Source: Costus lasius
Lineage: Eukaryota; Streptophyta; Magnoliopsida; Zingiberales; Costaceae
NCBI GenBank assembly: GCA_027563935.2
Contig: CM050446.2
Coordinates: forward strand, 33,545,501 to 33,609,500
Reading direction: 5' to 3'
DNA length: 64,000 bases
The notes below the pieces were generated by a model that saw only the letters and a list, made by a program, of their open reading frames with translations, was not told where the DNA came from and did no database searches. The translations under genes were made by a program, and so were the position numbers. Of the stretch, positions 32,813-43,611 are shown piece after piece (position 1 is the first letter of the stretch; each line of letters begins with the position of its first letter).

Positions 32813-34147
32813 TTACACCAAGTCCAGAGTCTGTTGAGTCTCCTGCTGAGTATCCTGTCGAGTTTGCTGAGTCACTGTATAAACTCTTGCTGGAGTTGCA
32901 TATCGTTGTTGAGATCCTCTCTGTGGTATCTGATTAACTTGACCAGCTCTCTCCTGATAAGTCCTCGATCTAGAACTTTGTTGATAACTTTGTTGTGTGG
33001 GTTGAAATCCTCTTCGTGGGCAATCTACCTTATAATGACCCCAACCTTTGCAATAGTTGCATTGAATCTCATTGGAAGGGCATACATTAGCCAAATGTCC
33101 TTCTTGATTACACTTAAAACATTTTCTCACAGCCCCTGCTGAATTAAAGCTTGGTGCATATGAAGAATGTACAAGTCTCTGATGGCTATTAAATACTGCT
33201 CTTGATCTTTTCCCTCTGTTATCATAGGTCTCTGTCTCTACTGTTCTAGTTGACTGGCTGACTTTTCTCTTTTCTGCTAATTCTTGGACTTCCTCCATGT
33301 GTTTTTCTTTAGCCACATTTATTAGAGAAGCCTATATCCTGAATGCTGTATTTACCACTGCCTGAAAACTATCTAAGGGGATAGTATTCATCTATTCCTT
33401 TATTGTATTGTGCAATCCTTTAATAAAAAGTTGACATTTTCTCCTTTCAGTGGTTACTAACTCTGGAAATAAATCTGACAATCTCTCAAAGTCAGTTACA
33501 TAAATATTTACTGTCCTTTTTTCTTGTTTTAAATTTAAAAATTCCTGCATCTGACTATCCTGAAAAGATTCTGGAAAATATTTCTCAAAGAATGCTTCTC
33601 TAAAATCAGTCCAAGAGATGGGATCATTTTCAAAAGTAACTCTCATTCTAGACCACCATGTCCCAGCTCTATCAGATAAGAAATATGTGGCCAACTCTAC
33701 CTTCTGCTCATCTGGACATCCTAAGGCCCTAAAGGTTTGCTCTACTTTCATTAACCAATCTCTAGCAGCCCAAGGATCAGTAGTTCCTCCAAAATCACGA
33801 AATCGATCTTTTCCCAACTGTGAGAACTGCATCAGCATATTAGCTGACCTAACTGGTTGGTTTACTACTGGTTGTGGTACCAAAGATGGAGAGGAAAATT
33901 TACCCTCATCCCTTACTGCTGCTTGTACTTCAGGGGAAGCATGTGGTGCTGCTTCTAACGGTACTGAGACTTCATACCCACTTCTTCTTCTTGTACGGGC
34001 TCTAGGTAAGTTTTGAGGTAACTGTACTTCAGCTTCAGGAGAATTTCTAGCTTCTCCAATGCTGTGAGCACTCACCCTCTGACTTCCACCTCCACGTCCT
34101 CTACTTCCTTGACTTGGAATTGCTCTGCCTCTAGTTCTTGGTGCCAT
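32813..34147 (-). pseudogene. gag of the nested gypsy element (two in-frame stops)
   Basis: Starts MAPRTRGRAIPSQGSRGRGG, a basic Arg/Gly-rich N terminus. It continues through a retrotransposon gag core (RFRDFGGTTDPWAARDWLM, TWWSRMRVTFENDPISWTDF, FFEKYFPESFQDSQ). Two TAG codons (33389-33391 and about 33329-33331) interrupt one continuous frame. After them come two zinc knuckles: CFKCNQEGHLANVC (CX2CX4HX4C) and CNYCKGWGHYKVDC. The frame ends at 32813, only about 80 bases from the 3' LTR, so there is no room for protease or pol. The protein is a nucleocapsid-type RNA-binding protein. Mobilisation would need enzymes from an autonomous relative. Confidence 0.88.
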
Positions 34148-34315
34148 CCTGTCAACAAAATAACATATTATATAATAATTGTTTACCTATTCATTTATTT
34201 TAACCTTAACCCAAACCCAGTCCTGAGGTTCCTATATCCTTAGGGTTTCTTACTCAACCTGTAGTTCTGACCTGTGGGTTATGGGCCCACAGAAACTTAT
34301 ACCTCTGAACCTATA

Positions 34316-34327
34316 CCTCTGATACCA
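34316..34327 (-). promoter_or_regulatory. Primer-binding site, initiator Met-tRNA type
   Basis: TGGTATCAGAGG on the - strand, seven bases from the 5' LTR edge at 34335. Confidence 0.85.
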
Positions 34328-34334
34328 TTTTAAT

Positions 34335-36856
34335 TGTCACGCCCCGGCGGGAAGCCAGCTATTTCTAGCATAGGGTTCCCCAGGGAGTAAAAATATTGAT
34401 AGGAACCAAAGAACTACAATAATCCAATATCCTTTATTAAATAAATAATCCAAATTTATCATCAACGGTTTTATAACACAATATCTGAATGCAACTATCC
34501 AAATTATCAACTGAAATAAAATACAAAGACAAACTATCTCAACTCGGGCTGGTATCTGCTATCTACTCTATCCCTCCCAGACGCTAACTCTGTACCTGGA
34601 AGAGAAACAAAGGGGGTTAGCAAAAATGCTAAGTAGGAATCAACAAACATGGTGAGGGGATCAAATAACAAGATAATACAATGACAATAACAACGATATA
34701 AAAATAATATACAGAACGTCGTGTAAATCATCAAGCTGGCCAACAGATCTCAATCAAGAGCCGCACTCATTTTCAAAGTGTTTCCATTGTTGCTCATGCA
34801 ATGGAACGACTGTCCTAAATAGCCCAGAGTGTTGCGTCCAACACTGACATCCGTAGTATTGTCCTCAAGACAACTGGCGGTGCCGTACCGGCATCTCAGA
34901 TAGTCTAATATAATCAGAACTATAACTCAGATAAATAGGCCACTAGAGAATAAATCATCCAGGTCAGCGGTCAAAATATATCATGACTTTATCATCTCAT
35001 ATTTACAACGGTTCCACATACTCATGTGTCAATATCACAGATACACAATTGTTCAACCATGCTCATAAGCCAATATATCAAAGATCTCAAAAAAGGTTTG
35101 TTAACCATTCATACAGAACAGAATATGACCAAATAAACAAGATAATTGAGGTCAACAGGAATCAGAAACAAATCAAGCAGATGAAGCAATTAGATATCAG
35201 TGTCAGTCAATTCTATCATATATGCATCATATATCTAATCAAAGGAATAAGTGACAAATCTTATAAGTTCTTGACACTGTGGCAAAAGGAGTAGGGTAAG
35301 ATTCCTACCTCAATCGCTGCAATCCTAAATTCTTTTGAAAAGCCAGTAAGTTGTATATCAAACAATGCAAGCCGATTATTGGATCAACCACTCTGTAACA
35401 TGAGTTTGTACATGAACTCTATCAATAAACATTCTAATTTGAAAACCAAAACTACCAACATGTAGAACATAACCCTAAACCTAGAGAACCACTCTTAGAT
35501 CATATGAACCGAACCTAAAACCCACTGAACCGGACGGAATTGCATTGAACCGATCAATTTATCCTGAACCAAGTCAGACCGACACTTAGAACTTACATTA
35601 CACCAAATATACAAGTCATATAAAGAAACCCAGATTACCATTAGATAGGAAATTTAATTACCTTTCCAACGACTACCTGAACCGGCCCGGATTCGACCGA
35701 ATCGGGGTCAAACCGGTCGAAATTCAATTACTGACCCAACTGGAATTGAACCGCTCGGTCTGGTTCAATTCGATTTCAAAACTCAGCGACCGGTTTATTT
35801 ATAAATAAACCGCCGCCCAAACCCTAATTTTGGACTGAACCGATGTTCGCCCACGCCGCCCAAACGCCGCCGCGCAAGACTGCCGAACTTGCGTCCGCTG
35901 CTTGCGCCGGCGAGCTCCCGAGGGCGCGTCGAAGATCGGATCGCCGCCAAACTTTGCCAGTAGACTCCTGACGACGAAGCGGGGCTCTACGACTAGCTTC
36001 GGCGAGTTTTCGACCCACGGTCGAGGCTTCCGAAGAGACAGAAGGTATCGACGGTGGCGCCGCCGCCGTCGATACACAAAACCTAACCAAACTTATCTAT
36101 ACCGAAACCGAATTTCACCAAAACTTCAGGAAAGGTAGGATACCTTGCTACGATGCTATATCGTAGCCTAGAGCCGAGAGATCGCTGTCGATGGAGGCGC
36201 TGGAAGACTGGAACTTGTGGCGGCGCCTCTTGAGCTCCGGCGGCGCTTCGAGGTCAGCCGAGAGTTCGAGTTCGATTTCTCCCCTCTGGAGGCGCTTCGA
36301 GGCTTGAAGATGCTCTAGCTTCTGATTCTCATTGAGACGAGCGGAAGCCCTCTAATATAGAGGTAAAACACGTCCAAGGTCAGCGAGATCGCTGCGGCGA
36401 CTCGATCGCCGCAAAAATCGGAGAAGACGACGCGTCGACTCGGTTTCCGAAATTCAAATTTAAATCTAGATCAAATAGAATGGGTGCGATTTAAATAACA
36501 AAAGCAAACCTAGCCCAGTGGTTGGGCTCAACTGATTCCGCGGATGTGTCGCGGGTTCGAGCCCCAGCGAACGCGGTTTTCGTTTTAATTAAAATCAATT
36601 CAAATCCGACTTAAAAAAAATAAGCATGGATTAATATTAGAAATGAAGACTTAGCCTGGTGGTTGGGTTGCATCCGAAAATCTAACGTGTTGTGGGTTCG
36701 AGCCCTCGCGAACGCATAATAAATTTTTATATAAAACTTATTATTTTATCCTTTTAAAATTCCAAAAAATTTTAGAAAAATCATAAAAATTACTAAAATA
36801 TAATTTCTTGATTTCTAAAATAAAATTTTAATATTTATGAAATCAAGGTTATAACA
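34335..36856 (-). mobile_element. 5' LTR of nested 30.2-36.9 kb element
   Basis: Pairs with 30228-32733. Relative to that copy it carries a short insertion near 36240 and clustered substitutions between 35520 and 36120. Confidence 0.9.
36511..36705 (+). promoter_or_regulatory. Two tRNA-like Pol III A/B box pairs in LTR (copy 2)
   Basis: A box TAGCCCAGTGG (36511-36521) and B box GGTTCGAGCCC (36554-36564), both matching the consensus. A second pair, TAGCCTGGTGG (36652-36662) and GGTTCGAGCCC (36695-36705). Both pairs are also in the other LTR. Confidence 0.6.
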
Positions 36857-38008
36857 ATATGAAACTATAGAGAATTAAAGACAAGTCATCACATAAGCAG
36901 AATTATCATGATAAAACTATCTTGACGAAATAAAAGTCATCTAGTCATATAAAATCAAGGGAAATTACTACCCCATGTCCCAAAATATGTCTAAGCTAAC
37001 ATGGAAGAGGAAATACAATAACTCATAGTTTCAAAGGATCAAATATCAAAGGGAAACGGAAATAAACTTTACAACACGGCTGTAATGGAAATTACAGCCG
37101 TAATTTGTGAGAGTGAACAGTGCCAACGCCCGCTCTTTCGTCGATTTCTGCTCTGATTGATCTCCTTTCGCTCTGAAACTTCTGGGGCATCGTCTCCTCC
37201 TCCAGGTGAAGCTTCATTGTAAAAATTGTGACTAGAGATGCGCCGTACGCTTCCCGGCGGTGAACCCTAAGTCGTCCGTAAGAATCATGATTTCTCTCTG
37301 TATGGTGGATCAAAATTAGGGCTTTCACCCTTGGCATGTTCTCCTCCTTCGAGGCTCTCCTTTTCCTTCTTACGACTTTGAATTTAGCGGCTTGGATCAT
37401 CCGCAATCGATCGGGCAAAAATCGGACGTGAATTTGACTGTGGATGTCACGAGCCATGAATAGAATTACGGCCGTGATTGTCTTTACGACACTGCCATAT
37501 TTTTAAGTTCTTTTGCACAAGACACGATCAGAATTACGGTACCATGGAAATCATTACGGTAGTGCCGTAATTTCTGTAAATCTTTCGGGTCTGAAGTCGC
37601 TTCAAAATACGGCACCGTGATTTTAGTTACGGCAGTGCCATAATTTCTCTTAAATCTTCTGTACGGAAATCACCCAAAATACGGCAGTGCTCTAGAATTA
37701 TGGTAGAACTCGGAAATACGGTACCGTAATAATAATTACGGCACTGCCGTAATTTGGGTTTTAGCTTCGATTCGCGTGAAATTGGTCATGCAACTTCTTC
37801 TTGATGATGAGAATTCTTCTATGTATCTGATTTTGCTTGAAAACGCCTTAAAATCATACCTTTTTATCTGAAAATCATCAAAAACCAAAAGAGAAGTAGA
37901 TTCTGCAATATTTGATAAAAAGACATGAAAATAAGCAAAGTAGTATAAATATGGCACGAAAAGAGTAATGAAATGACACAAAATACACTATAAATTTTGG
38001 TGTCATCA
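36857..38008 (-). mobile_element. 5' LTR of the Athila-related element, right segment
   Basis: Resumes with the duplicated ATATG and runs to GGTGTCATCA at 38008. It contains the palindrome array missing from the 3' LTR. Confidence 0.85.
37440..37755. repeat. Palindrome array in the intact LTR
   Basis: Includes ATTACGGCACTGCCGTAAT (37735-37753, perfect 9+1+9) and TACGGTACCGTA (perfect, near 37718). Several decayed dyads lie at about 80-base spacing. Confidence 0.8.
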
Positions 38009-38354
38009 GATTCCCAGGAACTTTTGGACATCATTATTCAAAACACTTCGCTCAAAGTTAAAGTTTTTAACATCAAATCATCCTCAGACTGATGGCCAGA
38101 TAGAGAGGGTGAATGCATTGCTGGATGAGTATCTTCGACATTTCGTTACAACATGTCATCGGAATTGAGTGTCTCTCCTCGACATACCACAGTTTGCCAA
38201 TTACTTGTATCAACAAGAAAGACCCCCCTTTGAGATTGTCTTAGGATGGTATCCCCTTACACCCGCAGACATAATTCAGCAAATAGAGGGTGAGTGCCTA
38301 GCAGTATCATGGGTGGCTAAGGAGCATGTCGAGGTGCTCTAGGAGGCTCATGAT
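38009..38354 (+). pseudogene. Gypsy chromovirus-like pol relic, part 2 (integrase core end)
   Basis: Continues the relic of 22993-25177 after the GATTC duplication. It reads PGTFWTSLFKTL, LTSNHPQTDGQIERVNALLD (the catalytic E region) and QQERPPFEIVLGWYPLTPAD, with in-frame stops. It is truncated at 38354 by a copia LTR. Confidence 0.8.
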
Positions 38355-40177
38355 TGTTGGTGTATATGCCCTGAGACATAGTATTGGTCCATCTTTGTAC
38401 TACTTGACTCTGATATTTATATATCATTTTGGCATTATCGTTATCATTGTTTGTCTACATCTGCGATTATGTACTTATATGATAATGTCCCTGGAGACAG
38501 ATTGGATGTGTGCTGAAATTCTTATCCCCAGTTGATGTACCTTAGTGGATATGGGACAACTATGGTACTTGTGAGATTGGTATATAGGCTGGTTGGGCAT
38601 GAGGTGCTAACGCAGACATATGGGTAAATTATTGGTGGATATACTACACCGACCCGCTGTGAGGCTATGACTTGGTGTCATGAGTTATCCTCACAAGTGA
38701 CAGGAGATTCATTGATCCCTTTACTTGAGGTCATTGACAATTCTATATGGTTAGGGACATGCTTTGAAATGACCTAACACCTCGCTGAAGTTGGGAGGTA
38801 ATAATGGTTCTCATTGAGTATGTCATGACCCATATGAGACGGTAAATGTACAGACAGAGGATTTGCCCCTTCCTAAGGGAAGCTTGATATCCACGGAGCT
38901 CCTCTGTGGTTCTATGACTAAAAGTGTATGACCATACTCATGTGAGAACCTAATTTAGTCATGACCATGTGATTAGGTGAAAACAAGTGATGACACACTT
39001 GTCCAATCGGATATTAGTTTGGCATAGGGACTATAATGTATCTGTACCTAGTAGCGATGATAGGGATGTCGATGTCGATATCCATTCTCATGACTTGGGT
39101 AGCAGCGATGCACTGCTAGGTGTCACTCAGTGCTTGTGATGACCTAAGTTCATCACTGCCAACGTTAGAGGAACCTACAGAGTCACACACCTTGATACTC
39201 GAGTTTTCGTTTTGATCGGGTAGCCTTTAAATTGAGTTATTGGATAACTCGAATCTATTTAGGAGATTTCATCAGGGCCAATGGGCCTAATGAGATGGAA
39301 AAAACTTATTGGGGCCAAGTTCCATTTTTGGCATATTGACCAAATTAACCATGGTTAAGCCTCATTTGACCTTGGGTTAAATTGGATTGGATCCAATAGC
39401 TTGGTTAACATGAATAATGGACCTTGGGCTAGTCCCATTATATAATGGGGCTTACTAATAAGTTGTAATAAAGAGCTAAGAGGCTTAAAGGGTATAATGG
39501 GGAGGAATTTATGGCATAGGCACATGGAAGAATCCTAGTTGGATTAGGATTGGCGCCTAATGCATATTTGGTATCTTCAAGTGATAGATTTGTATTAGGA
39601 TTTGATCTAATCACTTGAGATATTGATTGAGATTTAATATTGCAAGTGGGGGCTGATTATTAACATAATTAGAGTCCTAATTTCATTTGGACTTGCGCCT
39701 AAGCCTTATTAGGTCCATCATGATGCTTGGACTAGGTCTAGGCGTATGGATGTGATTAATACCTCATATGGAATGATATAACTGCATATGGCCAAAGCTT
39801 GCTTAGGCAAGGCTTAGGCGCATATGGGAGTGGAGATTTCATCAATATATTTGATTGGATAATCTCTTAATATCATGCCCTAATCACTAACACTTGCCAT
39901 ACTTCCCATACCGCCTCATGTTCTTATAAAATAAACCCTAACCTACCCCCTCTCTGGGTACTATTTCTTGGAGGCGTGTAGAACAAGAGGGGCGACGGCT
40001 TGGAGACGTTGGAGCTCTTCATCTTCCATCAAGGTCGAATTCTTCTTCCCCTTCCTTTCCTTTGGCACAAAGAAGAAAGAAGCTTGCACCTTCCTCCCTT
40101 CCTCTTTCTCCCTTTGCGCAATCTGCCTTGGTGGTTGGCGCAAGTGATCAAGAGGCTCTCCTAAGGCATGGATCTTC
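38355..40177 (+). mobile_element. Plus-oriented copia LTR, cut by the minus-oriented copia element
   Basis: Starts TGTTGGTGTATATGCCC and is a diverged reverse-complement counterpart of 40178-42157 (for example TTGTGAGATTGGTATATAGG here against its complement near 41940). It is interrupted at GGATCTTC by the minus-oriented copia LTR. The interrupted word matches the related LTR near 40446, so the remainder should lie beyond the right edge of the window. It directly abuts gypsy pol with no polypurine tract, so it is a 5' or solo LTR. Confidence 0.75.
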
Positions 40178-42157
40178 TGTTGGGAAACCCCGGGGACATT
40201 TTACAATTTTCAGAGTTATGGACATACATTTTTCGCAGCGGAAGAATGTCCCCGAAACAGGCCAGTCCCAAAAACCCAGTGAAGATCTCTTGCGAGGGGG
40301 TCGACACGATGTGATAGTAAGTACCTTTAGCAATTAGAATCCGATGTCAATGAAGGCGCCCAAGTGTTCGCCCTCTGCAGTCTCGCACACACGGATCTCT
40401 TGAGTTCTCTTCTTCCACGCCCGGTGCTAGCCTCGGGAAGAAGATCCAAGCCTTGTGCTCCTTCTTCAAAGTATGCGCCACCTCCAAGGTAGATGTGCCA
40501 AAGATGAAGAAGGATGAGGGAGAGGGAAACCGCCAAGCATCAAGTTCTTTGCATCAAGAGAGAAGGAAGAAGCTTGCGGCTAGGGTTTGGAAGGAAGAAG
40601 AAGATGCGCCACTTCTTGGTGTTGTCGCCCTTCAACCCTTGCTTTCGCCTCTCCTCTTGTTGTCACGCCTCTAAGGATTGTAACCACTCAAGAGGGGGCG
40701 GCTAGGGTCACTTATAAAGAGCTAGAGGCGGTTAGGGCAAGGGTTGAGATCATGACAAGTGTATGGCTTGGATGAGAAGGTTTGAGGTAAGGAAAGTCTC
40801 CAAGACTTTACCATAAACCTCATTCAACCTTTCCATAAGCTACCAAGCCTTGCCTTGTGCGCCAAGGCCTAGCCTTGCGCCCCAAGCAATGCCTTAATGC
40901 ATTCACACTATCAATGGGAGAGGGCTAGGCGCATAAAGCTTCCTTAATGAAGCAAATTTGCCATCCAAACCCCATTATGCCCCTTAGGCGCCAATGGGCT
41001 CGGCTTCCTCCCCATTATACCCTTTTAGCCTATTGCCTCTTCATGACAACTTATTATTGGGACTCATTGGATAATGAACTAGCCCAAACTCCATTACATG
41101 GGTTGATTAAGCACTTGGATCCAATCCAATGCAACCCTAATCCAAATATGACCAACCATGGTCAAATACGGGTCAACCTGCCAAAAATGAAGTTTGGCTC
41201 CAATAATATTCTTCCATCTCATCAGGCCTATTGGCGCTGATGAAATCTCCCAATTAGATCAGAGTTATCCAATAACTCGATCATAAGGCTTCCCGATCAA
41301 TACGAGAACTCAAGTATCAAGGTGTGCGACCCTGTAGGTTCCTCTGACGCTGGCAGTGCTGACCAAAGGTCATCACAAGCAGTGAGTGGCACCTAGTAGT
41401 GCATCGCTGCTACCCAGGTCATTGGAATGGATATCGACATCGACATCCCCATCATCGCAACTAGGTACAGATGCATTACAGTCTCTTTGCCGTACTGATA
41501 TCCGATTGGACAGGTGTGTCACCACTTGTTTTCATCCAATCACATGGCTATGACTAAAACAGGTTCTCACCTGGGTATGGCCATACACTCTCAGTCATAG
41601 AACCATAAGGGAGCTCCATGGATATCATACTTCCCTAAGGAAGGGGCAAATCCTATGTCTGTCCATTGACCTTCTCATATGGGTCGTGACATGCTCAATG
41701 ACAACCGTTATGACCTCCCAACTACGGCGAGGTGTTAGGTTGCATCAAAGCAAGTCCCTAACCATATAGAATGGTCAATGACCTCAAGTGAAGGGATCAA
41801 TGCATCTCCTGTCACTTGTGAGGATAACTCATGACACCAAGTCATAGCCTCATAGCGGGTCTATCCAGTATATCCTCCAATGATATACCCATGTGTCTGC
41901 GTTAGCACCACGTGCCTAACCAGCCCACATACTAGTCTCACAAGTACCATAGATGTCCCATATCCACTAAGGTACATCGACTGGGGATTATAGTTTGAGC
42001 ACAGATCCAATCTGTCTCTAGGGACATTATCATGTAAGTACACAATCGCAGGTGTAGACAAACAATGATAACGACAATGCCAGAAAGATATATGAATATC
42101 AGAGTCAAGTAGTACAAAGATGGACCAAAACTAGGTCCTAGGGCATATACACCAACA
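40178..42157 (-). mobile_element. 3' LTR of the minus-oriented copia element
   Basis: 1980 bp, TGTTGGGAAACCCCGGGG at the left and TATACACCAACA at the right. The first 479 bases match 63522-64000 with about six differences (about 1.3%). Left target-site bases are TCTTC (40173-40177); the right copy is outside the window. Confidence 0.88.
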
Positions 42158-42169
42158 ATCTCCCACTTG
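42158..42169 (-). promoter_or_regulatory. Copia polypurine tract
   Basis: The - strand reads CAAGTGGGAGAT immediately before the 3' LTR TGTTGGTG. Confidence 0.8.
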
Positions 42170-42178
42170 CACTAAGAC

Positions 42179-43606
42179 CTAGAGGTTGAGCAACCACAAT
42201 CCCATATCTCTAGTACGACTATCATGCTTCTGCTGCGCCAAAGCCTTGGTCAGTGGGTCTGCTAGATTGCTCTCTGTGTCAATTCTGCTAATCTTGACAT
42301 CACCTCGATCAATGATCTCTTTGATCAGGCGAAATCTCTTGAGTATGTGTTTGGACCTTTGATGAGACCATGGTTCCTTAGTATGTGCAGTTCCCATTGT
42401 TGTCATAGTAGAGCTCAATGGGATCCATTGCACTTGGAACCACCTGAAGTTCAGAAAAGAACTTCCTGATCCAAACGGCTTCATTGGCTGCCTCAGAAGC
42501 AACCACATACTCAGCTTCGGTTGTAGAATTAGCTATGGTGGATTGCTTGAAGCTCTTCCAGCATACAGCACCTCCAACCATCTTAAACTAATAGCTGGTC
42601 TGCGATCTGAAGTCGTCAGGATCAGACTGGAACGACTCATCAGTGAAGCCCTGCACACTGAGTTCTTCCTGTCCCCCGTAGACTTTATAGAATAAATCCT
42701 TAGTCCCTTTCAGGATACTCAAGGATATTCTTTACAGCCACCTAGTGCTGCAGACTTCGATTGGATTGGTATCGGCTGGTTATGCTTACAGCATATGCCA
42801 CATCTGGTCTAGTACACAACATTGCATACATGATCGATCCTACTGCCGAAGCATAGGGAATTCGACTCATGTTATCCCTCTCAGCCTGTGTTGTAGGACA
42901 CTGGCTCTTTGAGAGAGTAAGACCATCTCTCACTAGAAGGTATCCTTTCTTGGATTGCTCCAAGTTGAACCTCTCCAGGACCTTATCAATGTGGGTACTC
43001 TGACTAAGGGCCAAGAGCCTCTTGGATCTATCCCGGTAGATCCTCACGCCTAGAATATAGGCGGCCTCCCCTAAGTCCTTCATCTCGAAACACTTCCCTA
43101 ACCATGTCTTCATAGCTTGAAGACTAGGGATGTCGTTTCCGATGAGTAGTATGTCATCGACATACATGACCAGAAAAGTCGTCAAGCTCCCACTGAATTT
43201 TCTGTATACACAGACGTCTTCTTCACTTTTGATAAAGTCATAATCTCTCACAGCTTCATCAAACTGAAGATTCTAACTTCGAGATGCTTGCTTTAATCCG
43301 TAAATGGATTTCTTTAGTCTGTAGACTTTACTAGTATCTGCAGGATGGATGAAGTCATTAGGTTGTGTCATATACACATCCTTAGTTAGCTTCCCGTTAA
43401 GGAACGCTGTCTTCACATCCATCTGCCATATCTCATAGTCATGATATACAGCTATAGCAAGCAGAATCCGAATGGATTTGATCATGGCAACTAGCGAGAA
43501 GGTTTCATCATAGTCCACCCCGTGGACTTGTTTAAATCCTTTAGCCACTAGTCTACCCTTATAGGTAACTATTTTGCCATCCATGTCTGTCTTCCTCTTG
43601 AAGACC
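42179..43606 (-). pseudogene. Ty1/copia pol, RT and RNase H part (broken)
   Basis: From 43606 leftward: KWVFKRK (split by the G1 insertion), GRLVAKGFKQVHGVDYDETF, WQMDVKTAFLNGKL, then TAG at 43270-43272 where a Trp codon is expected (ASRS-stop-NLQFDEA). The catalytic YVDD follows (MYVDDILLIGN). RNase H follows with STTEAEYVVASEAANEAVW, a frameshift near 42412, then SHQRSKHILKRFRLIKEI and ADPLTKALAQQKH. The region between 42582 and 42742 also carries stops. Tnt1-like Ty1/copia pol; the exact lineage is not settled. The 5' half of the same pol continues at 59676 after the 16-kb gypsy insertion. Confidence 0.87.
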
Positions 43607-43611
43607 CATTT

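Larger units (their letters stand above)
30228..36856 (-). mobile_element. Nested non-autonomous gypsy element with 2.5-kb LTRs (Tekay/Del-like ends)
   Basis: Left end TGTCACGCCCCGG, right end GGTTATAACA, target duplication ATATG at 30223-30227 and 36857-36861. LTRs are 2506 and 2522 bp and differ by roughly 2-3% by eye, with one block of indels near 32135/36240. The internal region is only about 1.6 kb and holds gag alone, in the minus sense. An initiator-Met primer site (34316-34327) and a polypurine tract (32738-32746) are in the correct places. LTR ends of the GGGGCGTGACA type and the Met primer site suit Del/Tekay chromoviruses; lineage is inferred. Confidence 0.88.
25178..38008 (-). mobile_element. 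Athila-related non-autonomous gag-only element, nested host of another insertion
   Basis: Ends are TGTTGTACTCC (left) and GGTGTCATCA (right), flanked by the 5-bp target duplication GATTC (25173-25177 and 38009-38013). It splits a gypsy integrase. The 5' LTR on the right is about 1.85 kb once the 6.6-kb insertion is removed. An Asp-tRNA-type primer site lies beside it (29503-29522). The only coding remnant is a gag-like ORF with a zinc knuckle (28069-29316); protease, RT and integrase are absent. This is the architecture of plant TR-GAG elements. By eye the first 240 bp of the two LTRs differ by roughly 7%, making it older than its own insertion. Confidence 0.8.
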
